Shown: one piece after another, positions 26,276 through 35,107 of the stretch | How the letters are laid out: every line of letters starts with the position of its first letter | Numbering within the stretch: position 1 is the stretch's first letter | Assembly: GCA_903915465.1 (NCBI GenBank) | Contig: CAIWTA010000257.1 | Coordinates: 1 to 38,878, forward strand | Source of the DNA: an uncultured Bacteroidales bacterium | Lineage (GTDB): Bacteria > Bacteroidota > Bacteroidia > Bacteroidales > FEN-979 | Reading direction: 5' to 3' | DNA length: 38,878 nt | Program-made: the position numbers and the translations under genes | The notes under the pieces: generated by a model | Seen by the model: the letters and a program-made list of their open reading frames with translations, nothing else | Told to the model about the DNA's origin: nothing | Databases searched by the model: none

Positions 26276-27693
26276 CCAGAAGTATGATTTTTAGAAACTG
26301 TAAATCTGTTTATTTTTTAGGTATCGGGGGAATCGGAATGAGCGCCATCGCACGCTATTCTCATTTTCTTGGTGCACAGATTTACGGATACGACAAAACT
26401 CCTACAACGCTTACTGATGAATTGGTGGCAGAAGGTATGGTTATTCATTTTGAGGAAAATGTTGATCTGATTCCTGGGGATATTGATCTTGTGGTTTATA
26501 CGCCTGCAATTCCACAAGAGCATAAAGAACTTAAGCATTTCCTGGAAATGAAGGTTCCGGTAAGAAAACGTTCTGAGGTCCTGGGGATGATAACCAGGGA
26601 TTTCACAACACTGGCAGTTGCAGGAACACATGGAAAGACTACCACTTCCGCACTGATTGCCCATATTCTTAGAACCGCAGGTGTCAATATGGTTGCTTTC
26701 CTTGGAGGAATTTCAAAGAACTACGCTTCCAATTTTCTTGCCCCAATTTGTTTTCCTGAGACAGATCAAAAATCGCACACCACAAATTGTTATGCAGTTG
26801 CAGAAGCGGATGAATTTGACCGCTCATTTCTTCAGCTTTATCCTCAGGTTGCAATCATCACCTCCATGGATGACGATCATCTTGATATTTATAAGAATTC
26901 AGACGACCTCAGGGAAGCATTTATAGAATTTGCTTCCCAAACCCAGCCTGGAGGTGTATTGATTTTTAAGAAAGGACTGCCTTTTGAATCTCTGAAACAT
27001 CAGGAATATTCTGTAAAAACGTATTCATTAGAGGGAGGATCCGATTATTATCCACGAAATATCAGGAATGTAAAAGGACTTTTTGAATTTGATCTTGTAA
27101 CGCCGGATGAAGTGCTTGAAGAAATAACCCTCGGCTTGCCGGGTCGGTTCAATCTCGAAAATGCCATCGCTGCTTGTGCTTTAGCTGTCGAAATCGGCAT
27201 CAGCGAAAAGGACATTAAAGAAGCCCTGAAATCATATACCGGCGTCAGACGCAGGTTTGATTTTCACATCCAAACAGATGATTTTGTTTACATTGACGAC
27301 TATGCCCATCATCCTGCAGAAATAAGTGCATGCATTCGCGCTGTCAGGGAAATTTACCCTGCGAAAAAGATCACAGGAGTTTTTCAACCGCATCTTTTTT
27401 CCCGCACACGAGATTTTCTTGATCTGTTCGCCCGCAGCCTTGAATTATTGGATGAAGTGATCCTGCTAGAGATATACCCGGCGCGCGAAAAACCTATTCC
27501 GGGTGTTAATTCCCAGATGTTGCTCGATAGGATCAATGTTCATCGTAAGATACTTTGTACCAAAGAGAATTTTTTGTCCGAATTACAAGCTCTGAACCCG
27601 GAAGTTTTATTGACAATGGGAGCAGGAGATATCGATCAATGGCCGGAGAAGATCATTCAGTTGTATATGAAAAAGCAAGTATCAACGAAATGA
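26269..27693 (+). CDS. murC: UDP-MurNAc:L-alanine ligase MurC
   Basis: 474 residues, full length. The Rossmann N-terminus VYFLGIGGIGMSAIARYSHF is followed by VVYTPAIPQEHKEL, the ATP loop AGTHGKTTTSALI (K123) and AEADEFDRSFLQL. ITSMDDDHLDIY follows, and the C-terminal domain has YTGVRRRFDFH, DDYAHHPAEI and FQPHLFSRTRDF. It adds the first stem residue, so it acts before the MurD step that is defective here. ATG 26284 is an alternative start. It overlaps murG by seven bases and ftsQ by four. Confidence 0.97.
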   Translation: MLTRSMIFRNCKSVYFLGIGGIGMSAIARYSHFLGAQIYGYDKTPTTLTDELVAEGMVIHFEENVDLIPGDIDLVVYTPAIPQEHKELKHFLEMKVPVRKRSEVLGMITRDFTTLAVAGTHGKTTTSALIAHILRTAGVNMVAFLGGISKNYASNFLAPICFPETDQKSHTTNCYAVAEADEFDRSFLQLYPQVAIITSMDDDHLDIYKNSDDLREAFIEFASQTQPGGVLIFKKGLPFESLKHQEYSVKTYSLEGGSDYYPRNIRNVKGLFEFDLVTPDEVLEEITLGLPGRFNLENAIAACALAVEIGISEKDIKEALKSYTGVRRRFDFHIQTDDFVYIDDYAHHPAEISACIRAVREIYPAKKITGVFQPHLFSRTRDFLDLFARSLELLDEVILLEIYPAREKPIPGVNSQMLLDRINVHRKILCTKENFLSELQALNPEVLLTMGAGDIDQWPEKIIQLYMKKQVSTK

Positions 27694-28496
27694 AGAAAAA
27701 GTTGATAAAAATCCTGGTAATATTCTTATGGGTTATGCTCATCGGGAGTTTTATTGTCCTTTTAGGCTTTACTAACTGGGAACACAATAACCTCGGTTGT
27801 AAAACCTATATCATCAGGATTGATTATGGAAATGCTGATACGCTGGTAACCAAAGCAGATGTTTACAACCTGGTCAAAAAAACAGGAAACCGACTGAAAG
27901 GCCAGCTGATTGGCGACATTGATTTGGAGGCGATAGAAAGGGCAATTCGACACCAGCCATATATTGCTCATGCCGAAGTTTTCCTGACAATGGATGGCGT
28001 TGTGGAAATCAATTTGCTTCAACGGCAACCGATTCTCAGGATCTTTAATCAGAAAGGAGAAAGTTTTTATTTAGATGGTCTTGGTCATCTTTTACCTCTG
28101 AATCCGGCATTTTCCGCAAGAGTACTTGTGGCTACAGGTTTCATCGATGAACCATTCTCAAAAAAGGCAAACTATCTTCAGGATTCAATACAGAAAAAAG
28201 ATTCAGCAGAATACAGATCTGTAATGATCAACTTGTATAAAATGGCAACTTATATAATCAAGGATAAATTCCTCAGGGTACAGATCGAACAAATTGATGT
28301 TGATAAATTAGGGGAATTCGAGCTGATTCCAAGAGTTGGCAACCATATAATTGTATTTGGTACAGCAGAAAACATGGAAAATAAATTCGAACGGCTCTTC
28401 GCTTTTTACAAATACGGCCTGAGCAGGACAGGCTGGAGCAGGTACAATGTAATCAATATTAAATTCAGAAATCAAGTGGTATGTTCCAAAATATAA
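27690..28496 (+). CDS. ftsQ: FtsQ-like divisome protein
   Basis: 268 residues from ATG 27690, which overlaps the murC TGA as ATGA; the frame continues upstream inside murC, but that part is not FtsQ-like. MKKKLIKILVIFLWVMLIGS starts a single N-terminal membrane helix. The periplasmic part has a POTRA-like segment (DLEAIERAIRHQPYIAHAEVFLTMDGVVEINLLQRQPILRIF in shape), where YIAHAEV resembles the FtsQ PWVxxAxV motif. YLDGLGHLLPL is the usual FtsQ phrase before the beta domain. It links the FtsL/FtsB complex to the divisome. Position between murC and ftsA is canonical. Confidence 0.92.
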   Translation: MKKKLIKILVIFLWVMLIGSFIVLLGFTNWEHNNLGCKTYIIRIDYGNADTLVTKADVYNLVKKTGNRLKGQLIGDIDLEAIERAIRHQPYIAHAEVFLTMDGVVEINLLQRQPILRIFNQKGESFYLDGLGHLLPLNPAFSARVLVATGFIDEPFSKKANYLQDSIQKKDSAEYRSVMINLYKMATYIIKDKFLRVQIEQIDVDKLGEFELIPRVGNHIIVFGTAENMENKFERLFAFYKYGLSRTGWSRYNVINIKFRNQVVCSKI

Positions 28497-28503
28497 TTTT
28501 ACA

Positions 28504-29850
28504 ATGAAAACATCAGAGATTATAGTAGGTTTAGACATTGGCACAACAAAAATCGCGACCATCGTAGGTCGGAAAAATGAATTTGGGAAAATTGAGATTC
28601 TTGGTTATGGGAAAACTCCTTCTATTGGTGTCAAAAGAGGCGTGGTTTCTAATATTGAGAACACTGTACAATCAATCCGTGATGCTGTACTTGAAGCTTC
28701 ACAGAAATCAGGTGTCGATATACGGTACGTTAATGTCGGCATTGCCGGGCAACACATCAAAAGTCTGCAACACCGGGGCGGTATCATCCGTCAGGACAGT
28801 GAAATTGAGATCAGCCAGGAAGATGTTGACAACCTCTGCGACAGCATGTATAAACTGAACATGAATCCCGGGGAGGAAATCATCGAAGTTATTGCGCAGG
28901 GATACAGCATTGACGGAGAATATGGGATCAAGTCTCCCAAAGGAATGATGGGCAGTTCGCTGGAAGCTAATTTTCACATTATCATAGGTCAGACAGCTGC
29001 CGCAAAAAACATTTATAAGTGTGTACGAAAAGCTGGCCTTGAAGTTGTTGACCTGATTCTTGAGCCTATTGCCTCTGCAGAATCTGTCCTCAGTGAAGAA
29101 GAAAAAGAAGCCGGTGTGGTCCTCGTTGATATTGGTGGCGGAACTTCTGATATTGCCATTTTTCATGAAGGAATCATCCGGCATACAGCTGTCATTCCTT
29201 TAGGCGGAGATGTCATTACCGAAGATGTTAAAGAAGGGTGTTCCATCATCAAGAAGCATGCGGAGGAACTGAAAGTAAAATTTGGTTCTGCCTTAGCCAG
29301 CGAGAATCGGGAAGAAGAGATCGTGTCAATCCCCGGACTGAGAGGCCGTCCACCCAAGGAAATCAGCATCCGGAATCTTGCAAATATCATCCAGGCCAGG
29401 ATGGAGGAGATCATCGAATATATCTATTATGAGATTAAAAATTCGGGATATGAGAAGAAGATGATCGGCGGAATCGTTTTAACAGGTGGCGGTGCACAAC
29501 TAAAACATATTTCCCAGTTGTGCGAATATAAAACAGGATTGGACACCCGCATCGGATATCCAAATGAGCATCTTGCAAAAGATGTTCCAACGGAAATGGC
29601 AAGTCCAATGTTTGCAACGGGAATCGGACTCGTAATCGTTGGAATCGACCGTTACGAAAAGGAAAAGGAGAAAAGAAAAGCAACACAGCCCGAACCTGAT
29701 GCTGAGCCTGAACCAGAAGTACCTGAGACCAAGGCGAAAGCAAAAAAAATTAAAGAGAAAAAAATTAAGGATCCGGAGAAAGCACAACGAAAGTTTACTG
29801 ATTCTTTCATCGAAAAAATACAAAAATGGTTTGAAGAGGAAAATGAATAA
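28504..29850 (+). CDS. ftsA: Cell division protein FtsA (actin-like membrane tether)
   Basis: 448 residues. The actin-fold phosphate loops are IVGLDIGTTKIATIVG near the N-terminus and VVLVDIGGGTSDIAIF in the middle, with GGIVLTGGGAQLKHI as the adenosine motif. The 1C subdomain region (NIENTVQSIRDAVLEA and onward) is present. A Lys/Glu/Pro-rich linker (about 380-425) leads to a C-terminal amphipathic helix (FIEKIQKWFEEENE) that would attach FtsA to the inner membrane. FtsA recruits FtsZ and the downstream divisome proteins. A 98-base gap separates it from ftsZ. Confidence 0.97.
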   Translation: MKTSEIIVGLDIGTTKIATIVGRKNEFGKIEILGYGKTPSIGVKRGVVSNIENTVQSIRDAVLEASQKSGVDIRYVNVGIAGQHIKSLQHRGGIIRQDSEIEISQEDVDNLCDSMYKLNMNPGEEIIEVIAQGYSIDGEYGIKSPKGMMGSSLEANFHIIIGQTAAAKNIYKCVRKAGLEVVDLILEPIASAESVLSEEEKEAGVVLVDIGGGTSDIAIFHEGIIRHTAVIPLGGDVITEDVKEGCSIIKKHAEELKVKFGSALASENREEEIVSIPGLRGRPPKEISIRNLANIIQARMEEIIEYIYYEIKNSGYEKKMIGGIVLTGGGAQLKHISQLCEYKTGLDTRIGYPNEHLAKDVPTEMASPMFATGIGLVIVGIDRYEKEKEKRKATQPEPDAEPEPEVPETKAKAKKIKEKKIKDPEKAQRKFTDSFIEKIQKWFEEENE

Positions 29851-29948
29851 ATTCCGCTATTAACAACTAACTTGTTCATAAAATATTGAATCAACGGAAA
29901 TAGGTAACCTCTTTCTGTATAATTTTAAAACGCGAAAAACCCAATCTT

Positions 29949-31568
29949 ATGCTGCAATTCGATTTACCCAAAAACCAATCATCAATCATTAAAGTGATTG
30001 GAGTTGGAGGTGGCGGTAGTAACGCCGTAACACATATGTATCGCCAGGGAATTAAAGGTGTTGACTTCATTATCTGCAATACGGATGCGCAGGCAATGGA
30101 ATCAAGCCCTGTTCCAACCAAGATCCAGCTTGGGGCAAACCTGACTGGTGGATTGGGTGCTGGAGCTGTACCATCTATCGGAAAGAATTCTGCATTGGAA
30201 AATGTTCAGGATATCCGGGCAATCCTTGAAAAAGGTACCAAGATGTTATTTATCACTGCAGGACTTGGCGGGGGAACTGGTACCGGTGCTGCACCTGTTA
30301 TTGCAAGCGTTTCCAGGGAACTCGGAATCCTTACTGTCGGAATCGTTACCCTTCCTTTCTCATTTGAAGGCAGAAAAAGAAAACAGCATGCCGAACAGGG
30401 AATAGCAGAATTAAATAAATATGTCGATGCATTACTGATTATCTGCAATGACAAATTAAGACTTTTGTTTGGCGATCAGCGCTTATCAGCAGCTTTTGGT
30501 CATGCCGACGATGTATTAACTAACGCTGCAAAAGGAATCGCAGAAATCATTACAGTGACAGGTTACATAAACGTGGATTTTGAAGATGTCAGAACTGTTA
30601 TGAAAGACAGTGGCGTTGCAATCATGGGCTCTGGCTTGGCAAATGGCGAAAATCGTGCATTACGTGCAATTGAAATGGCACTCAATTCACCACTCCTGAA
30701 CGATAACAACATTGAAGGTGCGAATAACCTTCTGCTTTATATTTCCTCAGGCAAGGAAGAAATTACCATGGATGAAGTCACCGAAATTACTGACTATATC
30801 CAGGAAATGACGAAAAATTCTGCTGAAGTTATCTGGGGTAATGGAATTGATGAATCTCTGGAAGACAACATAAGTGTAACCATTATCGCTACAGGGTTTG
30901 ACGAAGAACATAAAAGAAAACCTGCGCAACCGGAGAAACCGGTTACAGTAATACCTTTGTACGAAAAGGATCATCCCATAAAATCTTTCGTTGAATCCGT
31001 AAAGCCTTTTGAAGAAAAAGTTCCTCCAGTTGCTGAGGCGAAAGAAGAGATACAGCTTATTTCTAAACCAACAGAATCTGCTGAACAGGAATCAGCTGTC
31101 GTCAAAGAAGATGCAATTTCAAAGCGAACAATCGTCTTTAATTTTGCACCACAAGAGCCGGTTAAAGAAGAGAGCCCTTCCTTGAAAACCGTTCCAACTG
31201 ATGAAACACCTTCCGGTAATGACCTTGCAGAATCCTCCCCGAAAGTACTTTTTAAACCTGTGTCAGGTGAAATTCAACAGCCAAAACCAGCGGTAATTGA
31301 AACATCTTCAGGAATGGAAAAACTTCTTAGTGAACGGGTGCAACGGTTGAAGGATTTAAGCGAAAAACTTAAAACTCATCCTGCTCCCATTGAAGACCAT
31401 CTTGCAGAAATTGAAAATGTCCCGGCTTATCTCCGCCGCAACGTTGGCCTTATTGATGTTCAGCCTTCCTCCGAATCACTTTCCGCAAAGTATACATTAG
31501 CAGAAAATGCGGATAAATCAATAGAAATTAAAAAGGAAAATTCTTACCTGCATAATAATGTAGATTGA
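29949..31568 (+). CDS. ftsZ: Cell division GTPase FtsZ with long C-terminal tail
   Basis: 539 residues, long for FtsZ (E. coli 383). The GTPase core holds VGGGGSNAVTHMY, the tubulin signature GGGTGTG at 107-113, FEGRKRKQHAE and the T7-loop region VDFEDVRTVMKDSGVAIMG. The globular part ends near residue 320 (NISVTIIATGF). About 170 residues of Glu/Lys/Pro/Ser-rich disordered linker follow, then PAYLRRNVGL at 492-501, the conserved C-terminal peptide of Bacteroidota FtsZ that binds FtsA. Another 38 residues follow it, so the motif is not at the extreme end. It polymerises into the Z ring. yqeY starts two bases after the stop. Confidence 0.97.
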   Translation: MLQFDLPKNQSSIIKVIGVGGGGSNAVTHMYRQGIKGVDFIICNTDAQAMESSPVPTKIQLGANLTGGLGAGAVPSIGKNSALENVQDIRAILEKGTKMLFITAGLGGGTGTGAAPVIASVSRELGILTVGIVTLPFSFEGRKRKQHAEQGIAELNKYVDALLIICNDKLRLLFGDQRLSAAFGHADDVLTNAAKGIAEIITVTGYINVDFEDVRTVMKDSGVAIMGSGLANGENRALRAIEMALNSPLLNDNNIEGANNLLLYISSGKEEITMDEVTEITDYIQEMTKNSAEVIWGNGIDESLEDNISVTIIATGFDEEHKRKPAQPEKPVTVIPLYEKDHPIKSFVESVKPFEEKVPPVAEAKEEIQLISKPTESAEQESAVVKEDAISKRTIVFNFAPQEPVKEESPSLKTVPTDETPSGNDLAESSPKVLFKPVSGEIQQPKPAVIETSSGMEKLLSERVQRLKDLSEKLKTHPAPIEDHLAEIENVPAYLRRNVGLIDVQPSSESLSAKYTLAENADKSIEIKKENSYLHNNVD

Positions 31569-31570
31569 TC

Positions 31571-32023
31571 ATGGGACTGGAAAATCTTATCAACGATGAC
31601 ATGAAGAAAGCAATGCTTTCAAAGGATGCCGAAAAACTGGATGCCCTCCGTGCGATAAAAGCTGCGCTTCTTTTGGAAAAGACCAAGGAAGGAGGTTCCG
31701 GCGAAATCCCTGAATCTGTCGAATTAACGCTTTTACAAAAGCTTGTTAAACAGCGAAAAGAATCTGCTGCTGTTTATCTTACAGGGAACCGGGAAGACCT
31801 TGCAAAAAAGGAAATTTTTGAAGCAGGTATCATCGAACAGTATCTTCCGCAACAACTGTCTGATGAAGAACTGATGCAAAAAATTATGGGAATTATTACT
31901 CAGACCGGAGCATCTTCCATAAAAGATATGGGTAAAATAATGGGAATTGCAAACAAAGAACTGGCTGGAAGAGCTGATGGAAAGAGAGTCTCAGAGATCA
32001 TAAAGAAGTTACTCGTACCCTGA
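31571..32023 (+). CDS. yqeY: GatB/YqeY domain protein
   Basis: 150 residues from ATG 31571 (MGLENLINDDMKKAML); a TTG at 31565 is in frame but overlaps the ftsZ stop and is unlikely. Family landmarks are DDMKKAMLSKDAEKLDALRA, LLQKLVKQRKESAAVY, FEAGIIEQYLPQQLS and the C-terminal GASSIKDMGKIMGIANKEL. YqeY resembles the tRNA-binding tail domain of GatB and may act on tRNA or amidotransferase, but its function is not settled. Following ftsZ directly is common in Bacteroidota. It ends the plus-strand dcw run and converges on the next gene. Confidence 0.93.
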   Translation: MGLENLINDDMKKAMLSKDAEKLDALRAIKAALLLEKTKEGGSGEIPESVELTLLQKLVKQRKESAAVYLTGNREDLAKKEIFEAGIIEQYLPQQLSDEELMQKIMGIITQTGASSIKDMGKIMGIANKELAGRADGKRVSEIIKKLLVP

Positions 32024-32042
32024 CTTCACTGAAGGCATACTC

Positions 32043-33305
32043 TTACCATGGAGGGTCTTTTTTTATGTACTTGGATAACCGGTTTTCTTTTGCCATCTCT
32101 ATGCGCTTTGAAAAGGCACACACAAGTGGCCAAAAATATTTCAAAATACCAAATCCTTTTCGCACATCTGCATACCATCGGTCACCGCGTAAAATTTTCC
32201 CAAATGCCCTCCATGCACGATTGTTGTCTCTCACAAAACAATGAATTTTTAACGGAAAAGCATTAAACAAACATCTGATTTTATTCGCTTCGAGCAGTTC
32301 TGCCATCAATTCTTCATTGACTTTTTCGGAGTATGATTTCAGTGAATTGTTTTTCCCGTTTAGATAATCAAAACAGGATTCAGCAGCAAGTTTACCACTT
32401 CGAACAGCATAATAAATTCCTTCCCCTGTTAATGGATCTGTCAACCCTGCTGCATCTCCTGCAACCAGCACTGAACCACGATGGAAACTGCCTTTTGCGG
32501 TTCTTACAGGAATTGGCCAGGATTTTAGCGATAAGGTTTGGTGACGAGGTAGTGCAGAAATTATCTTTGTGTCTGGCGCTGTGTCGATTCTCAGGGAATT
32601 CAGAAAATGATTGAGGAATTTTTGATAATACGACATCATCAATTTAGATAAACTGGCAGGACCACCAACCCCAATTGAAAAATGATCTTTCTTTGGGAAA
32701 GCCCATCCATAGCCTCCCGGGAAAGTTCCCCAATCTAGGAAAACCGTCTTTGAGAACTGAGCCAAAAATTCAGGATCAGTCTTGATTTCTGCCTCCCATG
32801 CGAGTCCTGGAATAATATCCTCCCTTAACCCGTAAGATCTTGCAACAATACTCGAAGCACCTTCTGCTCCAATCAGTAGTTTCGATCGAAATTCTGATCC
32901 TTTGGTTGATACTACTATCTCTCCTGAAGTTTCTTTAATCCCCACTACATGTTGGTTCGTCTGAATTCTGGCTCCAGCCTGAATTGCCTTATTCAGGAGA
33001 AAAGCATCCAGATCGCTGCGCATTGTACAATACATTAAAGGATCAGGGGAGGTCCGTGAGTAAACTTCAGTAAAATAATGAGAAAACCGAATAGTATGTA
33101 TTGTTGTCTCAATGACCTGTGTGATATCAAAAGGAATTTCAGGGAGGATTTTATGCGTCAATCCTCCGCCACAGGTTTTATAACGTGGAAATTCAGATTT
33201 TTCGAGGACGAGAACCTGGATCCCCTTGCTTGCTAATTCAAATGCAGCAAGGCTTCCGGCTGGACCTGCTCCGACAACTATTACTTCCGCATCAAGGGGC
33301 AGCAT
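32043..33305 (-). CDS. Geranylgeranyl reductase family FAD-dependent oxidoreductase
   Basis: 420 residues. The N-terminal FAD-binding motif is VIVVGAGPAGSLAAFELA, followed by the family's FPRYKTCGGGLTHKIL. RSDLDAFLLNKAIQAGA and LIGAEGASSIVARSYGL follow, and the second FAD motif is VLVAGDAAGLTDPLTGEGIY. This matches the geranylgeranyl-reductase-like branch of the PHBH-type flavoproteins, which reduce double bonds of isoprenoid chains or act on other lipids. The true substrate cannot be told from sequence; quinone side chains or polyprenols are possible. It overlaps the heptose kinase stop by one base (TAATG) and ends an ABC ATPase - kinase - reductase operon. YqeY converges on it with 19 bases between. 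Confidence 0.88.
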   Translation of the reverse strand: MLPLDAEVIVVGAGPAGSLAAFELASKGIQVLVLEKSEFPRYKTCGGGLTHKILPEIPFDITQVIETTIHTIRFSHYFTEVYSRTSPDPLMYCTMRSDLDAFLLNKAIQAGARIQTNQHVVGIKETSGEIVVSTKGSEFRSKLLIGAEGASSIVARSYGLREDIIPGLAWEAEIKTDPEFLAQFSKTVFLDWGTFPGGYGWAFPKKDHFSIGVGGPASLSKLMMSYYQKFLNHFLNSLRIDTAPDTKIISALPRHQTLSLKSWPIPVRTAKGSFHRGSVLVAGDAAGLTDPLTGEGIYYAVRSGKLAAESCFDYLNGKNNSLKSYSEKVNEELMAELLEANKIRCLFNAFPLKIHCFVRDNNRAWRAFGKILRGDRWYADVRKGFGILKYFWPLVCAFSKRIEMAKENRLSKYIKKDPPW

Positions 33306-34312
33306 TATAGAAGAGCAACTACTTCTTTAAAAAGTTTTTCTTTATTGATTGGAACCACGCCAACTTCTTCACAAACTAAGCCACCGGCAAGATTTGAAAT
33401 ATAGGCGATTTCATATGGGGATCGGTCTAATGCCAGGCAAAGTGAAGCCAGGCTGATAACAGTATCGCCGGCGCCGGAAACATCGGAGATGGAACGCAGG
33501 TGAGCTGGAATAAAGATGTTTTTTTCTTCAAGCTGGTCTTTCATGTTGATCATCACTCCGTGATCGGCAAGTGTAGTAAGAATGTACTCGCAATCGAGTT
33601 TCTCCCTCAGAAGACCAACCGTTTGCATCAATTTTTCACGGTCGTCTGTCGCGAAATCCGTTTTCATGCCATCTTTAAGTTCCTTCAGGTTGGGTTTAAA
33701 GAGAGTCACACCTCTATACGAAGCAAAATTCTTTTTTTTCGGGTCAACCGTAATTGGGATATTTTGTTTTTTGGCTTTTTCAACGACTTCCTGGATCAAT
33801 AGAGGGGTAATTACACCTTTATTATAATCCTGGAAAATGATGCAATCAATCAGGTTTCCCGCCAGAATCTTATCAATTACCTTCAGCAAACTCTCCTGAT
33901 CCGCCTTTGTCAGGTCATTCTCCACCTCTTCATCCAATCGCAACATCTGTGTGCTGTTTCCGAATATCCTGAACTTTGTTGTTGTGACCCTTCCAGCGCT
34001 CCTGACAATGCCTTTGGGCTCAATCTTTTCTTTTTTCAGGAGATTCATGAAAATATCTCCCTTTTCGTCCATTCCGATAACTGAGCAAAGAATGGATTTA
34101 GCACCCATACTTCGGATATTCATGGCAACATTAGCGGCTCCGCCCATCCTGTTTTCTCTTTTCCGTAGGGATACGATAGGAATGGGAGCTTCTGAAGAAA
34201 TCCGCTCAACTTTCCCCCAGAGATAAGAATCCACCATCACATCTCCGATGATCATTATCCTGAGTTTGCTGAAATCGTCAAACAGAATTTTATACTTGTT
34301 TTCCTTTGGCAT
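33305..34312 (-). CDS. rfaE1: D-glycero-beta-D-manno-heptose-7-phosphate kinase (PfkB family)
   Basis: 335 residues from ATG 34312; the frame runs three bases further to a TTG. Landmarks of the RfaE/HldE kinase domain are RIMIIGDVMVDSYLWGKVER, ISSEAPIPIVSLRKRENRMG, GGAANVAMNIRSMGA, DYNKGVIT, VDPKKKNFASYRGVTLFKPN and the catalytic SDVSGAGDTVISLASL. Length and ending show only the kinase half; the nucleotidyltransferase half found in HldE is absent, so a separate RfaE2 is expected elsewhere. It phosphorylates heptose-7-phosphate at O1 on the route to ADP-heptose for lipopolysaccharide. It starts 12 bases after the ABC ATPase stop. Confidence 0.92.
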   Translation of the reverse strand: MPKENKYKILFDDFSKLRIMIIGDVMVDSYLWGKVERISSEAPIPIVSLRKRENRMGGAANVAMNIRSMGAKSILCSVIGMDEKGDIFMNLLKKEKIEPKGIVRSAGRVTTTKFRIFGNSTQMLRLDEEVENDLTKADQESLLKVIDKILAGNLIDCIIFQDYNKGVITPLLIQEVVEKAKKQNIPITVDPKKKNFASYRGVTLFKPNLKELKDGMKTDFATDDREKLMQTVGLLREKLDCEYILTTLADHGVMINMKDQLEEKNIFIPAHLRSISDVSGAGDTVISLASLCLALDRSPYEIAYISNLAGGLVCEEVGVVPINKEKLFKEVVALL

Positions 34313-34324
34313 CAAGAACTGTAT

Positions 34325-35071
34325 CTAGTTTTTCTGAGGAACTAAATGGTAATCAGCAATGGTTTTTATATGAAGGTTGGATTCATCTGAGGATATATTT
34401 CCATCCATTAACCGGATAATCCGGTGGGCATGGAGCGCAATGTCTTCTTCGTGTGTGACTATGATAACTGTATTTCCCATTTTATGAATTTCTTCAAGTA
34501 AACCGAGAATTTCGATGGAAGTTTTGGAGTCAAGATTCCCTGTAGGTTCATCTGCAAGAATAATGGCAGGATGGTTAACGAGCGCACGCGCTATAGCTAC
34601 TCTCTGACGCTGGCCTCCCGATAATTCATTAGGCCGGTGGGCAATCCTGTCTGTGAGCTTTACCTCTTCCATTACTTCCATTGCTCGTTCGATACGCTTC
34701 AGTTTGGCTATTCCTGCATAGATCAATGGTAACATTACATTTTCCAAAGCAGTGGATCTCGGTAAGAGATTGAATGTCTGGAAAACAAAACCAATTTGTT
34801 TGTTCCTGATCTCGGCCAAACTGTTGTCATCCATAATGCTGACATCATCCTCATTCAAATAATATTTTCCACTCGTTGGAGTATCTAAGCAGCCCAGTAT
34901 GTTCATTAAAGTAGACTTTCCCGATCCGGACGGGCCCATGATGGCAACGAATTCGTTTTTTTTGATCGTGATTGAAATGGAACGTAAGGCTTCGACTGTT
35001 ACGGTTCCAACTTTGAAGTTTTTTACAATATTGATAAGCCGAATGACTTCTTTCATTTTCCGGGGATTCAT
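34325..35071 (-). CDS. ABC transporter ATP-binding protein (LolD/MacB type)
   Basis: 248 residues. The Walker A is [18 protein letters not shown], followed by [17 protein letters not shown], the Q loop [20 protein letters not shown], signature [16 protein letters not shown], Walker [17 protein letters not shown] and the H loop [11 protein letters not shown]. This set is typical of the LolD/FtsE/MacB subfamily, whose partner is an FtsX-like permease. No permease gene is adjacent, so the partner must be encoded elsewhere and the substrate is unknown. ATG 35056 (MKEVIRL) is an alternative start. A TAATTTTG -7 element lies 20 bases upstream, so this gene probably starts its own operon with the heptose kinase and reductase. 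Confidence 0.93.
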   Translation of the reverse strand: MNPRKMKEVIRLINIVKNFKVGTVTVEALRSISITIKKNEFVAIMGPSGSGKSTLMNILGCLDTPTSGKYYLNEDDVSIMDDNSLAEIRNKQIGFVFQTFNLLPRSTALENVMLPLIYAGIAKLKRIERAMEVMEEVKLTDRIAHRPNELSGGQRQRVAIARALVNHPAIILADEPTGNLDSKTSIEILGLLEEIHKMGNTVIIVTHEEDIALHAHRIIRLMDGNISSDESNLHIKTIADYHLVPQKN

Positions 35072-35090
35072 TAATAAAGTGACCTCGCAG

Positions 35091-35098
35091 CAAAATTA
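35091..35098 (-). promoter_or_regulatory. Candidate -7 promoter element before the ABC ATPase gene
   Basis: Minus-strand TAATTTTG, an exact TAnnTTTG match, 20 bases before the ATG at 35071. It lies in the 36-base gap after the methyltransferase gene. No good -33 partner at normal spacing. Confidence 0.45.
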
Positions 35099-35107
35099 CA
35101 ATATTTA

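Noticed and set aside
29911-29930. Promoter TATAATTTT before ftsZ
   Set aside because: It lacks a TTTG element at normal spacing and differs from TAnnTTTG at the last base in AT-rich sequence. ftsZ may have its own promoter in the 98-base gap, but this match is not enough.
32024-32060. Terminator between yqeY and the reductase gene
   Set aside because: A T tract is present, but the only stem (ACCCT/AGGGT) is five bases with a very long loop.
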